In this document: positions 24,743 through 33,908 of the stretch, in pieces
Layout: every line of letters begins with the position of its first letter
Numbering within the stretch: position 1 is the stretch's first letter
The notes under the pieces: model-generated
Told to the model about the DNA's origin: nothing
Databases searched by the model: none
Seen by the model: the letters and a program-made list of their open reading frames with translations, nothing else
Made by a program: the position numbers and the translations under genes
Origin: Pectobacterium aroidearum
GTDB taxonomy: Bacteria > Pseudomonadota > Gammaproteobacteria > Enterobacterales > Enterobacteriaceae
Assembly (NCBI RefSeq): GCF_041228105.1
Contig: NZ_CP166097.1
Span: 434,001 to 498,000 of the forward strand
Reading direction: 5' to 3'
DNA length: 64,000 nucleotides

Positions 24743-24757
24743 CGTAGGGAACGTTTT

Positions 24758-24815
24758 TCAACGTCGCTTGCGACGGCCCGTAGGGTGGCGAGCAGGAAGC
24801 TCGCCATAAAAAAAA
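24758..24815 (+). repeat. Tandem intergenic repeat, copy 2
   Basis: Nearly identical to copy 1 (one substitution, GGCCCG versus GGCCCT, over the shared unit). The two are joined by CGTAGGGAACGTTTT. A related unit lies in inverted orientation between ppiA and pelZ (13991-14045). Confidence 0.85.
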
Positions 24816-24843
24816 GCGTGAGGCCGAGGCTTCACGCTTTTTT
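24815..24843. terminator. Bidirectional terminator between argD and crp
   Basis: AGCGTGAGGCC and GGCTTCACGCT pair (11 bp with one G-U) around GA. T-runs on one side and A-runs on the other allow termination of both argD and crp. Confidence 0.88.
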
Positions 24844-24868
24844 GTTGGTAGGGTACAGCGACAGGGAT

Positions 24869-25501
24869 TTAGCGAGTGCCGTAAACGACAATCGTTTTAC
24901 CGTGCGCAGAGATCAGGTTCTGGTCTTCTAACATTTTCAGAATGCGACCCACGGTTTCGCGCGAGCAGCCAACGATTTGCCCAATTTCCTGACGGGTAAT
25001 TTTTATTTGCATGCCATCTGGATGCGTCATGGCATCAGGTTGTTTGGCCAGGTTGAGTAGGGTTTGGGCAATACGGCCGGTCACATCAAGGAAGGCGAGG
25101 TTGCCGACTTTCTCTGAAGTAACCTGGAGTCTGCTGGCCATTTGCGCAGACAGACGCATGAGAATATCAGGGTTAACCTGGATGAGCTGGCGGAATTTTT
25201 TATAGGAAATTTCAGCCACTTCACAGGCGGTTTTTGCCCGCACCCAAGCGCTGCGCTCCTGACCTTCTTCAAACAGGCCGAGCTCGCCGATAAAATCGCC
25301 CTGATTGAGGTAGGAAAGAATCATTTCCTTGCCTTCTTCATCTTTGATTAGCACTGCGACAGAGCCTTTCACGATGTAGTAAAGCGTTTCTGCTTTTTCA
25401 CCTTGGTGAATAAGCGTGCTCTTCGATGGATACTTGTGGATATGACAATGGGAAAGGAACCATTCGAGAGTTGGGTCTGTCTGCGGTTTGCCGAGAACCA
25501 T
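24869..25501 (-). CDS. crp: cAMP receptor protein (CRP/CAP)
   Basis: A 210-residue global regulator, almost identical to E. coli CRP; the only difference noticed is MASRLQ for MARRLQ around residue 123. The N-terminal cAMP-binding beta-roll includes [19 protein letters not shown]. The C-terminal helix-turn-helix has recognition helix SRETVGRIL with the Arg-Glu-Arg that read the TGTGA half-site. With so similar a reading head, E. coli CRP consensus rules should apply here, including to the pel upstream sites. AGAGGATG precedes the ATG. Confidence 0.98.
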   Translation of the reverse strand: MVLGKPQTDPTLEWFLSHCHIHKYPSKSTLIHQGEKAETLYYIVKGSVAVLIKDEEGKEMILSYLNQGDFIGELGLFEEGQERSAWVRAKTACEVAEISYKKFRQLIQVNPDILMRLSAQMASRLQVTSEKVGNLAFLDVTGRIAQTLLNLAKQPDAMTHPDGMQIKITRQEIGQIVGCSRETVGRILKMLEDQNLISAHGKTIVVYGTR

Positions 25502-25874
25502 TCGCTATCATCCTCTGTTGTAATTCACTGCGCAAATTACAGGGGTCAGAGTTCCCTGTACGGCGTGTTTAACTGCTAAAAAATAAAATTCAGTCTAGGC
25601 AGAATGACGTCAGGGAATATACTGGAACCACTGTACCCTTGATTTTCCGGTTGCTGCCTTGCTGCAACGTAAACGTGGCTGGGTATATCTGGCTACGTCA
25701 TCATCTTCTTCGTTTCTGGCTTTGTCCAGAAAAGGTCTATTCTATTTTCGTTTTAACACAGCTTTAAGGACGTGTCTTGTGTTGTCTCGCTTCAGCATGA
25801 CAAAGCTCTGATTAACGCTGGTTTTTGTACAGTAACGGTATAAATTTTCAAAAAATTTTTAGTGGAGAGGCACC
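25502..25874. promoter_or_regulatory. crp/yhfA divergent promoter region
   Basis: A 373-bp spacer. The minus strand of 25751-25792 (AAGCGAGACA...AGACAC...AAAGCT-TG-TAAAAC) closely follows the E. coli crp promoter sequence as remembered, with a -10 around 25750-25758 (TGTTAAAAC). That gives a crp leader of roughly 240 bases. Autoregulatory CRP sites known in E. coli were not clearly found. GGAGAGG precedes yhfA. Confidence 0.45.
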
Positions 25875-26282
25875 ATGCAGGCACGGGTAAAATGGGTTGA
25901 AGGCTTAACGTTTTTGGGCGAATCCGCATCAGGGCACCAGATATTGATGGACGGCAATTCCGGCGATAAAGCGCCCAGTCCGATGGAAATGGTGTTGATG
26001 TCTGTGGGGGGATGCAGCGCGATTGATGTGGTGTCGATTCTGCAAAAAGGCCGTAACGATGTGGCAGATTGTGAAGTGAAATTGACGTCAGAGCGCCGTT
26101 CGGAAGCGCCGCGTTTATTTACCCATATCAATCTGCATTTTATCGTCACGGGGAAAGGGTTGACCGACAAAGCCGTCGAGCGCGCGGTCGCTCTGTCTGC
26201 GGAAAAATACTGCTCTGTCGCATTGATGCTGGGCAAAGCCGTTGAGGTAACGCACAGCCACGAAATTAGAGTGCTGGAATAA
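25875..26282 (+). CDS. yhfA: OsmC family protein YhfA
   Basis: A 135-residue protein, nearly collinear with E. coli YhfA (MQARVKWVEGLTFLGE start). OsmC/Ohr-fold proteins use two cysteines against organic peroxides; here they are Cys in GGCSAIDVV (about residue 49) and KYCSVALML (about residue 116). The actual substrate is not known. It is divergent from crp, as in E. coli. GGAGAGG lies six bases before the ATG. Confidence 0.92.
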   Translation: MQARVKWVEGLTFLGESASGHQILMDGNSGDKAPSPMEMVLMSVGGCSAIDVVSILQKGRNDVADCEVKLTSERRSEAPRLFTHINLHFIVTGKGLTDKAVERAVALSAEKYCSVALMLGKAVEVTHSHEIRVLE

Positions 26283-26333
26283 TCCCTTTCTCTGGGCACT
26301 CATTCTGGTCACTTAAGCCTGTTATTAGGGGAA

Positions 26334-26373
26334 ACACTGGGGGAGGTTCCCGTAGGGAGGCCTCACCCTGTGT
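26334..26373. other. Long imperfect hairpin between yhfA and prkB
   Basis: ACACTGGGGGAGG and CCTCACCCTGTGT are near-perfect inverted arms around a loop that itself holds GGTTCCC/GGGAGGCC words. It lies between convergent genes and ends 11 bases before the prkB stop. Probably a shared terminator or mRNA-end structure; no clear U-run. Confidence 0.45.
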
Positions 26374-26383
26374 ATCTCGATGC

Positions 26384-27253
26384 TTATTCGATGGTTTTCC
26401 CTTCCATTAACCGCTGCACCAGCGGTGCCATGATGAGCTCCATTGCCAGCCCCATTTTCCCGCCGGGAACGACCAACGTGTTGATATGGGAGATAAACGA
26501 GCCCTGCAACATGGCGAGCAGATAGGGATAATCAATGTTATCCAACCCCTGAAAGTGAATCACGACGAAGCTTTCATCCAACGAGGGAATCGATTTGGCG
26601 GCGAACGGGTTGGAGGTGTCCACGGTAGGTACGCGCTGGAAGTTGATGTGCGTACGAGAGAACTGTGGGGTGATGTAGGTGATGTAGTCTTCCATTGAGC
26701 GGACGACGGAATCCATCACCGCTTCACGCGAGTGGCCGCGCTCATTAACGTCACGAATCAGCTTTTGGATCCATTCCAGGTTGACGATCGGCACCACGCC
26801 GACGAGTAAATCCACATGCTGTGCTACGTCGTTTTGCTCGGTGACTACCCCGCCGTGCAGCCCTTCATAGAACAGGATATCGGTGGGTTCCGGCATCGGC
26901 TCCCACGGCGTGAATGTTCCGGGAACCTGATTATAGGGAATAGCTTCATCGTAAGTATGGAGGTATTTACGCGTCTGGCCGCGGCCATGCAGGCCATATT
27001 CGATAAACGACTGTTCCAGCAGGCTGAAGTCATTCGCTTCCGGTCCGAAGTAGCTGATGTGGCGCCCTAAATCACGCGCTTTGCGAATCGCCATGTCCAT
27101 TTCCGGACGGGTATAGCGGTGAAAGCTATCGCCTTCCAACTGAGCGGCGCGCAGGTCAAACTGCTGAAAAATCTTACGGAAGGCCAGACTGGTTGTCGTG
27201 GTTCCCGCCCCGCTGGAGCCGGTAACCGCAATGATCGGATGCTGATGTGACAT
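26384..27253 (-). CDS. prkB: Phosphoribulokinase-like protein PrkB
   Basis: A 289-residue P-loop kinase, same length as E. coli PrkB. Walker A GSSGAGTTTTSLAF near residue 12; then SFHRYTRPEMDMAIRKARD and SYFGPEANDFSLLE; substrate-loop region HGGVVTEQNDVAQHVDLLVGVVPIVNLEWIQKLIRD. The family phosphorylates ribulose-5-phosphate in autotrophs. Enterobacteria lack a Calvin cycle and its role is unclear. Its neighbours yheU and yheT lie just upstream on the same strand. Confidence 0.93.
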   Translation of the reverse strand: MSHQHPIIAVTGSSGAGTTTTSLAFRKIFQQFDLRAAQLEGDSFHRYTRPEMDMAIRKARDLGRHISYFGPEANDFSLLEQSFIEYGLHGRGQTRKYLHTYDEAIPYNQVPGTFTPWEPMPEPTDILFYEGLHGGVVTEQNDVAQHVDLLVGVVPIVNLEWIQKLIRDVNERGHSREAVMDSVVRSMEDYITYITPQFSRTHINFQRVPTVDTSNPFAAKSIPSLDESFVVIHFQGLDNIDYPYLLAMLQGSFISHINTLVVPGGKMGLAMELIMAPLVQRLMEGKTIE

Positions 27254-27378
27254 AAGACGCGTAACTCCGTGATCGCGATGCGCGCATAGGCCAAGAGCCT
27301 GCGCGCATCCTCAAAAATGACGTAAGTTTTTATCATTGTTAGCATGTTTGGCGCATTCTTTCACGCCTTTCGGCATGC

Positions 27379-27615
27379 TCAATAGGGGGCATGCCCTCCG
27401 GCATTGAACTGGTCGCGCGGCATAATATTGAGGGTCTCATGTAACTCAGACCACACCAGCACCACCTCGCCGGACTTGAGCTGTCTGCGGATATCTTCCA
27501 CTTTCTGCGCCAGCGACCACTCCTGTTCGCCGTAATCGGTGCCTTCCCGCAGGACGAAAGATTCGATGATGTTATCCAGCGTTTCTGGATCGAGCTGTTG
27601 CCAGGGAATAATCAC
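27379..27615 (-). CDS. yheU: Conserved protein YheU
   Basis: A 78-residue acidic protein of the YheU family ([29 protein letters not shown], with [22 protein letters not shown]). It starts with GTG (27615) just two bases downstream of the yheT stop, so it is co-translated with it. The function is unknown; it is one of the conserved small genes of the yheS-yheT-yheU-prkB row. Confidence 0.9.
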   Translation of the reverse strand: MIIPWQQLDPETLDNIIESFVLREGTDYGEQEWSLAQKVEDIRRQLKSGEVVLVWSELHETLNIMPRDQFNAGGHAPY

Positions 27616-27616
27616 G

Positions 27617-28621
27617 CTAGGGTTCCTGAGTCAAAGGGGAGTCGGTGGCGTGGTCCAAAAATGGGCTAAGCCAGTTGGGAATGCGCTGTTCCAGCCACAT
27701 TTTCGGTTTCAGCAGCGTTCCACCGACGAAGCCAACATGCCCGCCGTGTTCTGTTAGCTGATATTCAATATTAGACGGTAACTGCGACAGATCGGGAATC
27801 ACCTCTGACGTCATGAAAGGATCGTCCTTCGCATGGATGATGAGCAGCGGTGTGCGAATCTGAGGCAACAGCGGCAGGGCGCTACAGCGTCGATAGTAGT
27901 CGGCGGCATCGTGGAAGCCGTGAATACGTGACGTAATGACGTCATCAAACTCTCGTAACTGGCGGATGCGTTTCAGTTGCGGCAACTGAATCGGCAGCGT
28001 GTCCGGGTAGGCTGCCAGCTTGCGGCCGGCATTTTGCTTTAGCAGTCGCAGCAGGTAGTGCTGATAGACGCGGGAGAAGCCTTGCTCCATACGACGGCTA
28101 CAGGGTTCGAGCATCAATGGCGCGGAAACAATGACGGCAGCAGAGAGATAACAGGATTCGCCTTGCTGCGCGAGCAGGTAGGCCAGCATGTTACCGCCGA
28201 GAGACACGCCGATGGCGGCGGTAGGTGCATCGCCTAGCGTCTCTTGCATCCAGCGCAGGAAATAGCTGGCATCGCTGGTTTCGCCGGAGTGATAAATACG
28301 CTTCATCCGGTTGGGTTTTCCACTGCACCCACGAAAATGCATGACGACGGCCAGCCAGCCGCGCTGTTTACAGGCATGCAGCAGCCCGTGGGCGTAGGGG
28401 CTATGAAAGCTGCCTTCCAGTCCGTGGAACAGCACCACGCGCGGTTTGTGCCGCGCCTGTTCGGGCGCTTCGCTCCACGCCAGATCGACGAAATCGCCGT
28501 CCGGTAACTCAAGGGGCTGCCAGACTGGCGAAAACTGCGCGTGACGGCGAATCAGGCGCGGCAATAGCGTTTGCAGATGCGGGTTATGCGCGCCGCTCAG
28601 CGGATGAAAATGGTCATACAT
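27617..28621 (-). CDS. yheT: Alpha/beta hydrolase YheT
   Basis: A 334-residue protein of the AB_hydrolase-4 family. The nucleophile elbow is GVSLGGNML, around residue 138, with the oxyanion HG in LFHGLEGS, an acid in HAKDDPFM and the histidine in [12 protein letters not shown]. It is cytoplasmic and likely an esterase; the substrate is not known. In E. coli it follows yheS directly. Here a three-gene insertion separates them. Confidence 0.92.
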   Translation of the reverse strand: MYDHFHPLSGAHNPHLQTLLPRLIRRHAQFSPVWQPLELPDGDFVDLAWSEAPEQARHKPRVVLFHGLEGSFHSPYAHGLLHACKQRGWLAVVMHFRGCSGKPNRMKRIYHSGETSDASYFLRWMQETLGDAPTAAIGVSLGGNMLAYLLAQQGESCYLSAAVIVSAPLMLEPCSRRMEQGFSRVYQHYLLRLLKQNAGRKLAAYPDTLPIQLPQLKRIRQLREFDDVITSRIHGFHDAADYYRRCSALPLLPQIRTPLLIIHAKDDPFMTSEVIPDLSQLPSNIEYQLTEHGGHVGFVGGTLLKPKMWLEQRIPNWLSPFLDHATDSPLTQEP

Positions 28622-28727
28622 AAAGGATATAGAAATCTTGTTGTCGGCTCTTGTACGATCAATATCACACTGTTAGCTTCAATGCTGCCAGTTGGTACGA
28701 CATTTGGGTCAGGAGCGCCCACAAATA

Positions 28728-29330
28728 ATGGAACTGAGTTTATTTCTGTCGATGTTAGGGTTTTTGTGGGTGGCGGCCATCACGCCGGGGCCGAATAATA
28801 TGCTGTTGACCACCTCGGGCGCGAATTTTGGTTTTATGCGTTCACTGTGGCTGATGATCGGCATCATGCTGGGCATGCAGAGCATTTTGCTGCTGGTGGC
28901 ATTCGGTGTCGGTGGCTTGATTCTGATTTATCCTTCGCTGCACTTTATCCTGAAAGTCCTCGGTAGCGCCTATCTGCTTTGGCTGGCGTGGAAAATCGCC
29001 ACGGCGGCTTACGAACGGCTGGAAACGTCTGTTGCGCCGCCCAAGCCGATCCGGCTTTATCAGGGGTGGTTACTGCAATTCCTGAACCCGAAAGCGTGGC
29101 TCATGGCGTTGGGCGCGGTGGCCAGTTTTAGTCTGGCGGGTGAAGAGTATAACCATTCCGTGATCGCGATAAGCATCGGGATTGTGCTGGTCAATCTGGT
29201 GTCCGGTGTTATCTGGCTCGGATTTGGCACGATCATTGGGCGACTGCTGCGCAGTAAGAAAGCGTGGATTATCTTCAATATGTCAATGGGGCTGCTGACC
29301 GCCGCCTGCGTGCTATTGATTTGGCATTAA
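28728..29330 (+). CDS. LysE/RhtB family amino-acid exporter
   Basis: A 200-residue inner-membrane protein with about six hydrophobic segments. The LysE/RhtB signature is visible at the N-terminus (FLWVAAITPGPNNMLLTTSGANFGF), and FLNPKAWLMALGAVASF lies near residue 120. The family exports amino acids such as lysine, homoserine or threonine; specificity cannot be predicted. AGGAGC lies 12 bases before the ATG. It is oriented against its neighbours and is part of a block interrupting the yheS-yheT pair. Confidence 0.85.
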   Translation: MELSLFLSMLGFLWVAAITPGPNNMLLTTSGANFGFMRSLWLMIGIMLGMQSILLLVAFGVGGLILIYPSLHFILKVLGSAYLLWLAWKIATAAYERLETSVAPPKPIRLYQGWLLQFLNPKAWLMALGAVASFSLAGEEYNHSVIAISIGIVLVNLVSGVIWLGFGTIIGRLLRSKKAWIIFNMSMGLLTAACVLLIWH

Positions 29331-29345
29331 TGCTGGGGTGATAAC

Positions 29346-29371
29346 GTCGCGAGCGGTGTTTCGCTCGCGAC
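29346..29371. other. Hairpin between LysE-type exporter and xpaC-like gene
   Basis: GTCGCGAGCG and CGCTCGCGAC form a perfect 10-bp stem with a 6-base loop between convergent genes. No T-run. Its GTCGC/GCGAC and GAGCG words recall the dispersed repeat units near argD and pelZ. Confidence 0.6.
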
Positions 29372-29410
29372 TTAGCAACTACGCTGCAAGTAGCATGTTA
29401 CCGATGGGGT

Positions 29411-30436
29411 TTATTTATAACCATCTGTTTTTAATAAGTTATTAACCAGGTTAAGTTCGGTATCAAAATCCAGCGTATCGTTCTCCAGCAGCCGTGCGTG
29501 TTGTTGTTGAAAGGCGGAACCCAGTGCTTTCAGCGCGGTAATATTCTTCAGCAGAAAATCGTCCGATTTGCCGTGTTTCTCTAATTGGGTGGAAAGCCTG
29601 ACAAACTCACCCGCGACTTTTTCTACGGCAGGAAGGTAGCGATTAAGAAACGCCGTGCCGGGCTCCACATCCTTGGGATCTTCCTTCATACACGTGACAA
29701 TAAGCTGTCCGTACTCAACGATAATTTTCAGTTCGTCGAGAAGCTCGTCGGGGAGCTTCTGTAAGTTTTGCAACCGTGCGATACGGCTCTCAAACGTAAC
29801 AGCTTTCTGAACAGGCGGTGTAATAATGGCCCGCGAAGGTTTAGGTGATATTGGTGCTGCTATCGGCGCTTTCTGTTGGTCTGTTTTGATTTTTGTTTTT
29901 ATTTTTATTTTTAAAAAATATGCCCATTGGTAATAGCGTGCTACTCCGCCCACCACACAGATTACGAACACAGCATTATAGAAAGGGTGTTCACCAAACT
30001 TATGTACATCGGTGTAGCGCATTATGATGGTGAAAACTAAAAAAAACTGAATAGCTGTACCGAGACTAGGATGAGAAATCTCGGAGCATGCTTTGATTAT
30101 CCACCACGCTACGGCAATCCACCCCAGAACGAATATTCCATCATGCGCAATGAACCAAATCACGCCAGCCACAAGTGGCCAAATCATATCAACCTGGTGC
30201 CGTGTAAAGGCGTACCACAGCAGAATTAAACTGAAACAGGTCACTGTGATAGCGCTATCTTTAACCTCTTTGTTCGCCATGAGGTCTGGATAATATTTTG
30301 GTAAGACTCCTTCAGCGATGAACCAACTTATTAGCAACCAGATGCAGCCTAAGCCCCAGAGCTTAAGCAGCGTCAGGCACAAACGACCCAGTTTCTTTTG
30401 CCATCCCTCATCTGGAGGGGAAGATGCGTTTTGCAT
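29411..30436 (-). CDS. XpaC-family membrane protein (5-bromo-4-chloroindolyl phosphate hydrolysis protein family)
   Basis: A 341-residue protein with four to five membrane helices in the first 175 residues (CIWLLISWFIAEGVL, ITVTCFSLILLWYAF, LVAGVIWFIAHDGIFVLGWIAVAWWI). A Pro/Lys-rich linker follows (KIKIKTKIKTDQQK). The cytoplasmic helical C-terminal domain has FLNRYLPAVEKVAGEF and NDTLDFDTELNLVNNLLK, typical of XpaC-like proteins. XpaC proteins commonly sit next to telA homologues, as here. The biochemical role is unknown. The ATG at 30436 was chosen over a TTG two codons earlier; no good Shine-Dalgarno is present. Confidence 0.7.
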   Translation of the reverse strand: MQNASSPPDEGWQKKLGRLCLTLLKLWGLGCIWLLISWFIAEGVLPKYYPDLMANKEVKDSAITVTCFSLILLWYAFTRHQVDMIWPLVAGVIWFIAHDGIFVLGWIAVAWWIIKACSEISHPSLGTAIQFFLVFTIIMRYTDVHKFGEHPFYNAVFVICVVGGVARYYQWAYFLKIKIKTKIKTDQQKAPIAAPISPKPSRAIITPPVQKAVTFESRIARLQNLQKLPDELLDELKIIVEYGQLIVTCMKEDPKDVEPGTAFLNRYLPAVEKVAGEFVRLSTQLEKHGKSDDFLLKNITALKALGSAFQQQHARLLENDTLDFDTELNLVNNLLKTDGYK

Positions 30437-30470
30437 ATTCAATGAAGACCACTTATCAAAACGAAATTAT

Positions 30471-31655
30471 TTATGCAGAACGTTGCTGCATCGCGTGTTG
30501 TTGGTTCGCAGCAATCTCGGCCAGACGCGTTCTTAGCTCCGTTTCCATCGTGCCTAGTTCTTTTTCTACATCAGCCCGACGGGTTCTGGCGTCATTGGCA
30601 ATCGTGACGGTTTCTTCGATGGTGTTCAGGAGGCGGCTTTGCACCTCGCGTAAGGTTTCGATGTCCACAATCGAGCGTTCGACTTCCCGCGCGGTCTCAA
30701 CGGTGCCGAGCTGGAGCATTTCTGCATTTCTTCTCAGCATGGCATTGGTGGTATCAGAGACTTCTTTTTGCAGTTTTGCCGATTTGCGCTGTGAATGCAG
30801 CGTTATTGCCATCACGACCTGGCTTTTCCACAACGGAATCGTGGAGAGAATGCTGCTCTGAATTTTCTCGGCGAGCGACTGGCTATTACTTTGCATCAAA
30901 CGAATTTGAGGCGCGGTCTGGATCGCGATGGTGCGGGACATCATCAGATCGTGCAGGCGTCTTTCAAAGCGCTGTATGTTGCTCACTAAATCACGCACGT
31001 ACTGCATATCCATCGGGTCGTTAGTGCGCTGTGCTTTTTCCTGTGCGGCGGTCAGATCGCCAGACTGAATCGCTGCCAATTTCTGTTTACCGGCAATGAT
31101 ATGCAGCGTGATTTGTTGAAAATACTCGCGGTTGCGTATGAAGAGCTGTTCCAGCGTGGAGATATTACGCAAGAGCTCCATCATGGCACTTTCGAGTTTT
31201 TTAGAAACGGTATCAACCTGCTGTGCCAGCGTTTGATATTCCAGCAGCGTACGCTGGATGGTGCTGAACAGTTTTCCTATCAATGGGAAGGAGGCGAGGA
31301 AGCTTTGCTTAGTGTCAAACACGGTGAGGTCGACAGACTTTACCTTCATCAGCAGATCTGTCAGCTGTTCACCAATCACGCCCGCATCTTTTGCTCTGAC
31401 TTCCTGCATTAAAGATTCTGAAAAACGCGAAATATTGCCCATGGTGTTTGCGGCGTAAGAGATGGACAGCATCGGGTCAGTAATATCAATTTTATTGACC
31501 AGTACTGATACTTCGCTTTTCTCCTGCTCGCTAAGCTGCGACAGGTTTAGCTCTGATAACGCATCGTTTGCTGTGGTGGTGACGGCGTTGTTGCCAGAAG
31601 CGGTGAACGTAGCAGAGAAAGCGTCTGTAGAAACAGACGGCGTATTTTCCATCAT
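30471..31655 (-). CDS. TelA family toxic-anion-resistance protein
   Basis: A 394-residue mostly alpha-helical cytoplasmic protein of the TelA/KlaA family (region FSESLMQEVRAKDAGVIGEQLTDLLMKVKSVDL; FLASFPLIGKLFSTIQRTLLEYQTLAQQVD; AAQEKAQRTNDPMDMQYVRDLVSNIQRFERRLHDL). Such proteins were first linked to tellurite resistance on plasmids, but chromosomal copies have no settled function. It lies 34 bases before the XpaC-family gene on the same strand, a recurrent pair. AAGGA precedes the ATG. Confidence 0.85.
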   Translation of the reverse strand: MMENTPSVSTDAFSATFTASGNNAVTTTANDALSELNLSQLSEQEKSEVSVLVNKIDITDPMLSISYAANTMGNISRFSESLMQEVRAKDAGVIGEQLTDLLMKVKSVDLTVFDTKQSFLASFPLIGKLFSTIQRTLLEYQTLAQQVDTVSKKLESAMMELLRNISTLEQLFIRNREYFQQITLHIIAGKQKLAAIQSGDLTAAQEKAQRTNDPMDMQYVRDLVSNIQRFERRLHDLMMSRTIAIQTAPQIRLMQSNSQSLAEKIQSSILSTIPLWKSQVVMAITLHSQRKSAKLQKEVSDTTNAMLRRNAEMLQLGTVETAREVERSIVDIETLREVQSRLLNTIEETVTIANDARTRRADVEKELGTMETELRTRLAEIAANQQHAMQQRSA

Positions 31656-31843
31656 AAATGTTGTCCTTGCCTTATTGTTCGGCCGTTTTATGCCTTGCGG
31701 CCTTCAATATCAGTGGATAAGTAAGTGTGTAGAAATCAGTAGATTAATCGCGAAATATTACCTTGGGAAAATATTACGCTCAATGCGCTTTATCATCACT
31801 TGTTGAGATAATGTCGTGAGAGGGAAAGAAAAAAGTGGGAAAG

Positions 31844-31864
31844 CGAGCGGGGGGCGCCCGCTCG
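31844..31864 (-). terminator. G+C-rich hairpin after yheS
   Basis: CGAGCGGG and CCCGCTCG pair perfectly around a 5-base loop, 15 bases past the yheS stop. A T-run on the minus strand follows only after about ten more bases, so efficiency is uncertain. The rest of the 31656-31878 gap holds the telA promoter region. Confidence 0.55.
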
Positions 31865-31878
31865 GATGGTAAATGTAT

Positions 31879-33786
31879 TTACTCGCTTTGCATCATCTGC
31901 TCTAGCTGTTCCTGCGCGTCCAGCCAGGATAACTCTGTTTCTTCCAGCTCAATTTTGACTTTGGTTTGTTGTTGCAGGCAGTCGGTGAGTTCGGCCTTGC
32001 GGCTGATGTCGTAGATGGCGCTGTCCGCCAGTCGGGCTTCAAGCTCTGCCAGCGTTTCTCCCAGCTTTTCCATCTGCTGTTCAAGCTTGGTGATTTGTTT
32101 ACGTAGCGGCTGGGTTTGCGTTCTCAACTCGGCTTCGCGACGTTTCTGATCTTTTCTGCCCTGCGCGCTGTTGGCGGTATTTTCTTTTGGCGTTTCAGCG
32201 GCCGCATTTTCCTGACGTTGCAGGCCGACCAGCCACTGCTGGTAGTCTTCCAAATCGCCGTCGAATGGCTCCACTTTTTGGTCGTGTACCAGATAGAGAT
32301 CGTCAGTAGTCGAACGGATCAAGTGTCGATCGTGCGAAACGACAACCAGCGCGCCTTCAAAATCAATTAACGCTTCGGTCAATGCCTGACGCATATCCAG
32401 ATCGAGGTGGTTGGTCGGTTCATCGAGCAGCAGGAGATTTGGACGCTGCCAGACGATCAGCGCCAATACCAGACGGGCTTTTTCGCCGCCTGAGAAGCGC
32501 TCGGTGATCTCGGTGACTTTGTCGCCCTGAAAACCAAAGCCGCCGAGGTAGTCACGCAGTTGTTGTTCCGTTTCCCGCTCTGCCAGACGCACCAGATGCT
32601 GCAAAGGCGATTCGTCCGCACGCAAAAACTCTAACTGATGCTGGGCGAAGTAACCGAGCTTCACGCCTTTCGCCAGCCCGATTTCCCCTTTCAGCGGGGC
32701 AAGCGTGCCAGCAAGCAATTTGATTAGCGTGGATTTACCCGCACCGTTATGACCGAGCAGCCCGATGCGCGAACCCGGTACTAGATTGAGTTTAATCGAT
32801 TCCAGAATTAGCTTGTCGCCATAGCCTGCGCTGACCTTTTCCATCTTCATTAATGGATTGGGCAACGATTCCGGGGCACGAAAGCTGAAGCGGAAAGGGT
32901 TATCGACATGTGCTGGTGCAATCAGCTCCATGCGTTCCAGCATTTTTATCCGACTTTGCGCTTGCTTGGCTTTGGTCGCTTTCGCACGGAAACGGTCAAT
33001 ATAGTGTTGCAGGTGCGCGACACGCTCTTGCTGGTGTTCATAGAGTGACTGTTGCTGTGCGAGACGGGTGGCACGCTGGCGTTCAAACGAAGAATAGTTG
33101 CCGGTGTACTCGTTGAGCGACTGCTGCTCGATGTGCAGAATTTTGGTCACGACCGGATCGAGGAAATCGCGGTCGTGTGAAATGAGTACCAGCGTGCCAG
33201 CGTAGTTTTTCAACCACTTTTCCAGCCAGATAACCGCGTCCAGATCGAGGTGGTTCGTTGGTTCATCGAGCAGGAGCAGATCGGAGCGACAGATCAGCGC
33301 CTGCGCCAGATTCAGACGCATCCGCCAACCGCCGGAAAAGGCGCTGACAGGCTGCTGTAACTGTGACTGAGAAAAACCGAGTCCGTTGAGCAGGCTTGAG
33401 GCTCTGGCCTGAATTGTCCAGGCCTGAATCGCATCCAGCTTGCCGTGCAGTGTGGCAATGGCATTGCCGTCATTCTCTTCATTTGCGGTCTGCAACGCGG
33501 CTTCCAGTTGGCGGAACTCGCGGTCGCCGTCAATCACGTAGTCCAGCGCGGGCTTGTCCAGCGCAGGCGTTTCCTGATTGACCCAGGCCAGTGACCAGTT
33601 TTGCGGGAAGGTCGCGCTGCCGCCATCGGCGCTGATTTCACCTTTCAGTAAAGACAGCAGGGTAGATTTACCACAGCCGTTCTTGCCCACCAGACCGACT
33701 TTCTGGCCGGGATTAACTGTTGCTGTCGCGTTGTCGATCAGAACGCGTACACCACGTCGAATTTGCAGCGAAGAGAAAACAATCAT
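31879..33786 (-). CDS. yheS: ABC-F family ATPase YheS
   Basis: A 635-residue soluble protein with two ABC ATPase domains. Domain 1: GKNGCGKSTLLSLL near residue 36, FSGGWRMRLNLAQAL, LLLLDEPTNHLDLD. Domain 2: GHNGAGKSTLIKLL near residue 345, FSGGEKARLVLALI, LLLLDEPTNHLDLD. The linker is lysine/arginine-rich (RFRAKATKAKQAQSRIKMLERM) and the C-terminus is a coiled coil. No membrane segments. ABC-F proteins bind the ribosome E site; YheS is a translation factor. The length equals that of E. coli. Confidence 0.95.
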   Translation of the reverse strand: MIVFSSLQIRRGVRVLIDNATATVNPGQKVGLVGKNGCGKSTLLSLLKGEISADGGSATFPQNWSLAWVNQETPALDKPALDYVIDGDREFRQLEAALQTANEENDGNAIATLHGKLDAIQAWTIQARASSLLNGLGFSQSQLQQPVSAFSGGWRMRLNLAQALICRSDLLLLDEPTNHLDLDAVIWLEKWLKNYAGTLVLISHDRDFLDPVVTKILHIEQQSLNEYTGNYSSFERQRATRLAQQQSLYEHQQERVAHLQHYIDRFRAKATKAKQAQSRIKMLERMELIAPAHVDNPFRFSFRAPESLPNPLMKMEKVSAGYGDKLILESIKLNLVPGSRIGLLGHNGAGKSTLIKLLAGTLAPLKGEIGLAKGVKLGYFAQHQLEFLRADESPLQHLVRLAERETEQQLRDYLGGFGFQGDKVTEITERFSGGEKARLVLALIVWQRPNLLLLDEPTNHLDLDMRQALTEALIDFEGALVVVSHDRHLIRSTTDDLYLVHDQKVEPFDGDLEDYQQWLVGLQRQENAAAETPKENTANSAQGRKDQKRREAELRTQTQPLRKQITKLEQQMEKLGETLAELEARLADSAIYDISRKAELTDCLQQQTKVKIELEETELSWLDAQEQLEQMMQSE

Positions 33787-33908
33787 AAAGCGCCGTATGT
33801 TCAGAGTATGTTAAATTATGGACATCTCAGGACACGCGGTGTCCTGTTTTTAGTCGTTGCGCAGCATGGTAACGGAAAACAATTATCATGACGACGCTTT
33901 GGAGGGGA

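Noticed and set aside
24686..24815. CRISPR-like array at argD
   Set aside because: Only two repeats, 57-base palindromic units with a 15-base joint, and no cas genes. It is an intergenic hairpin repeat.
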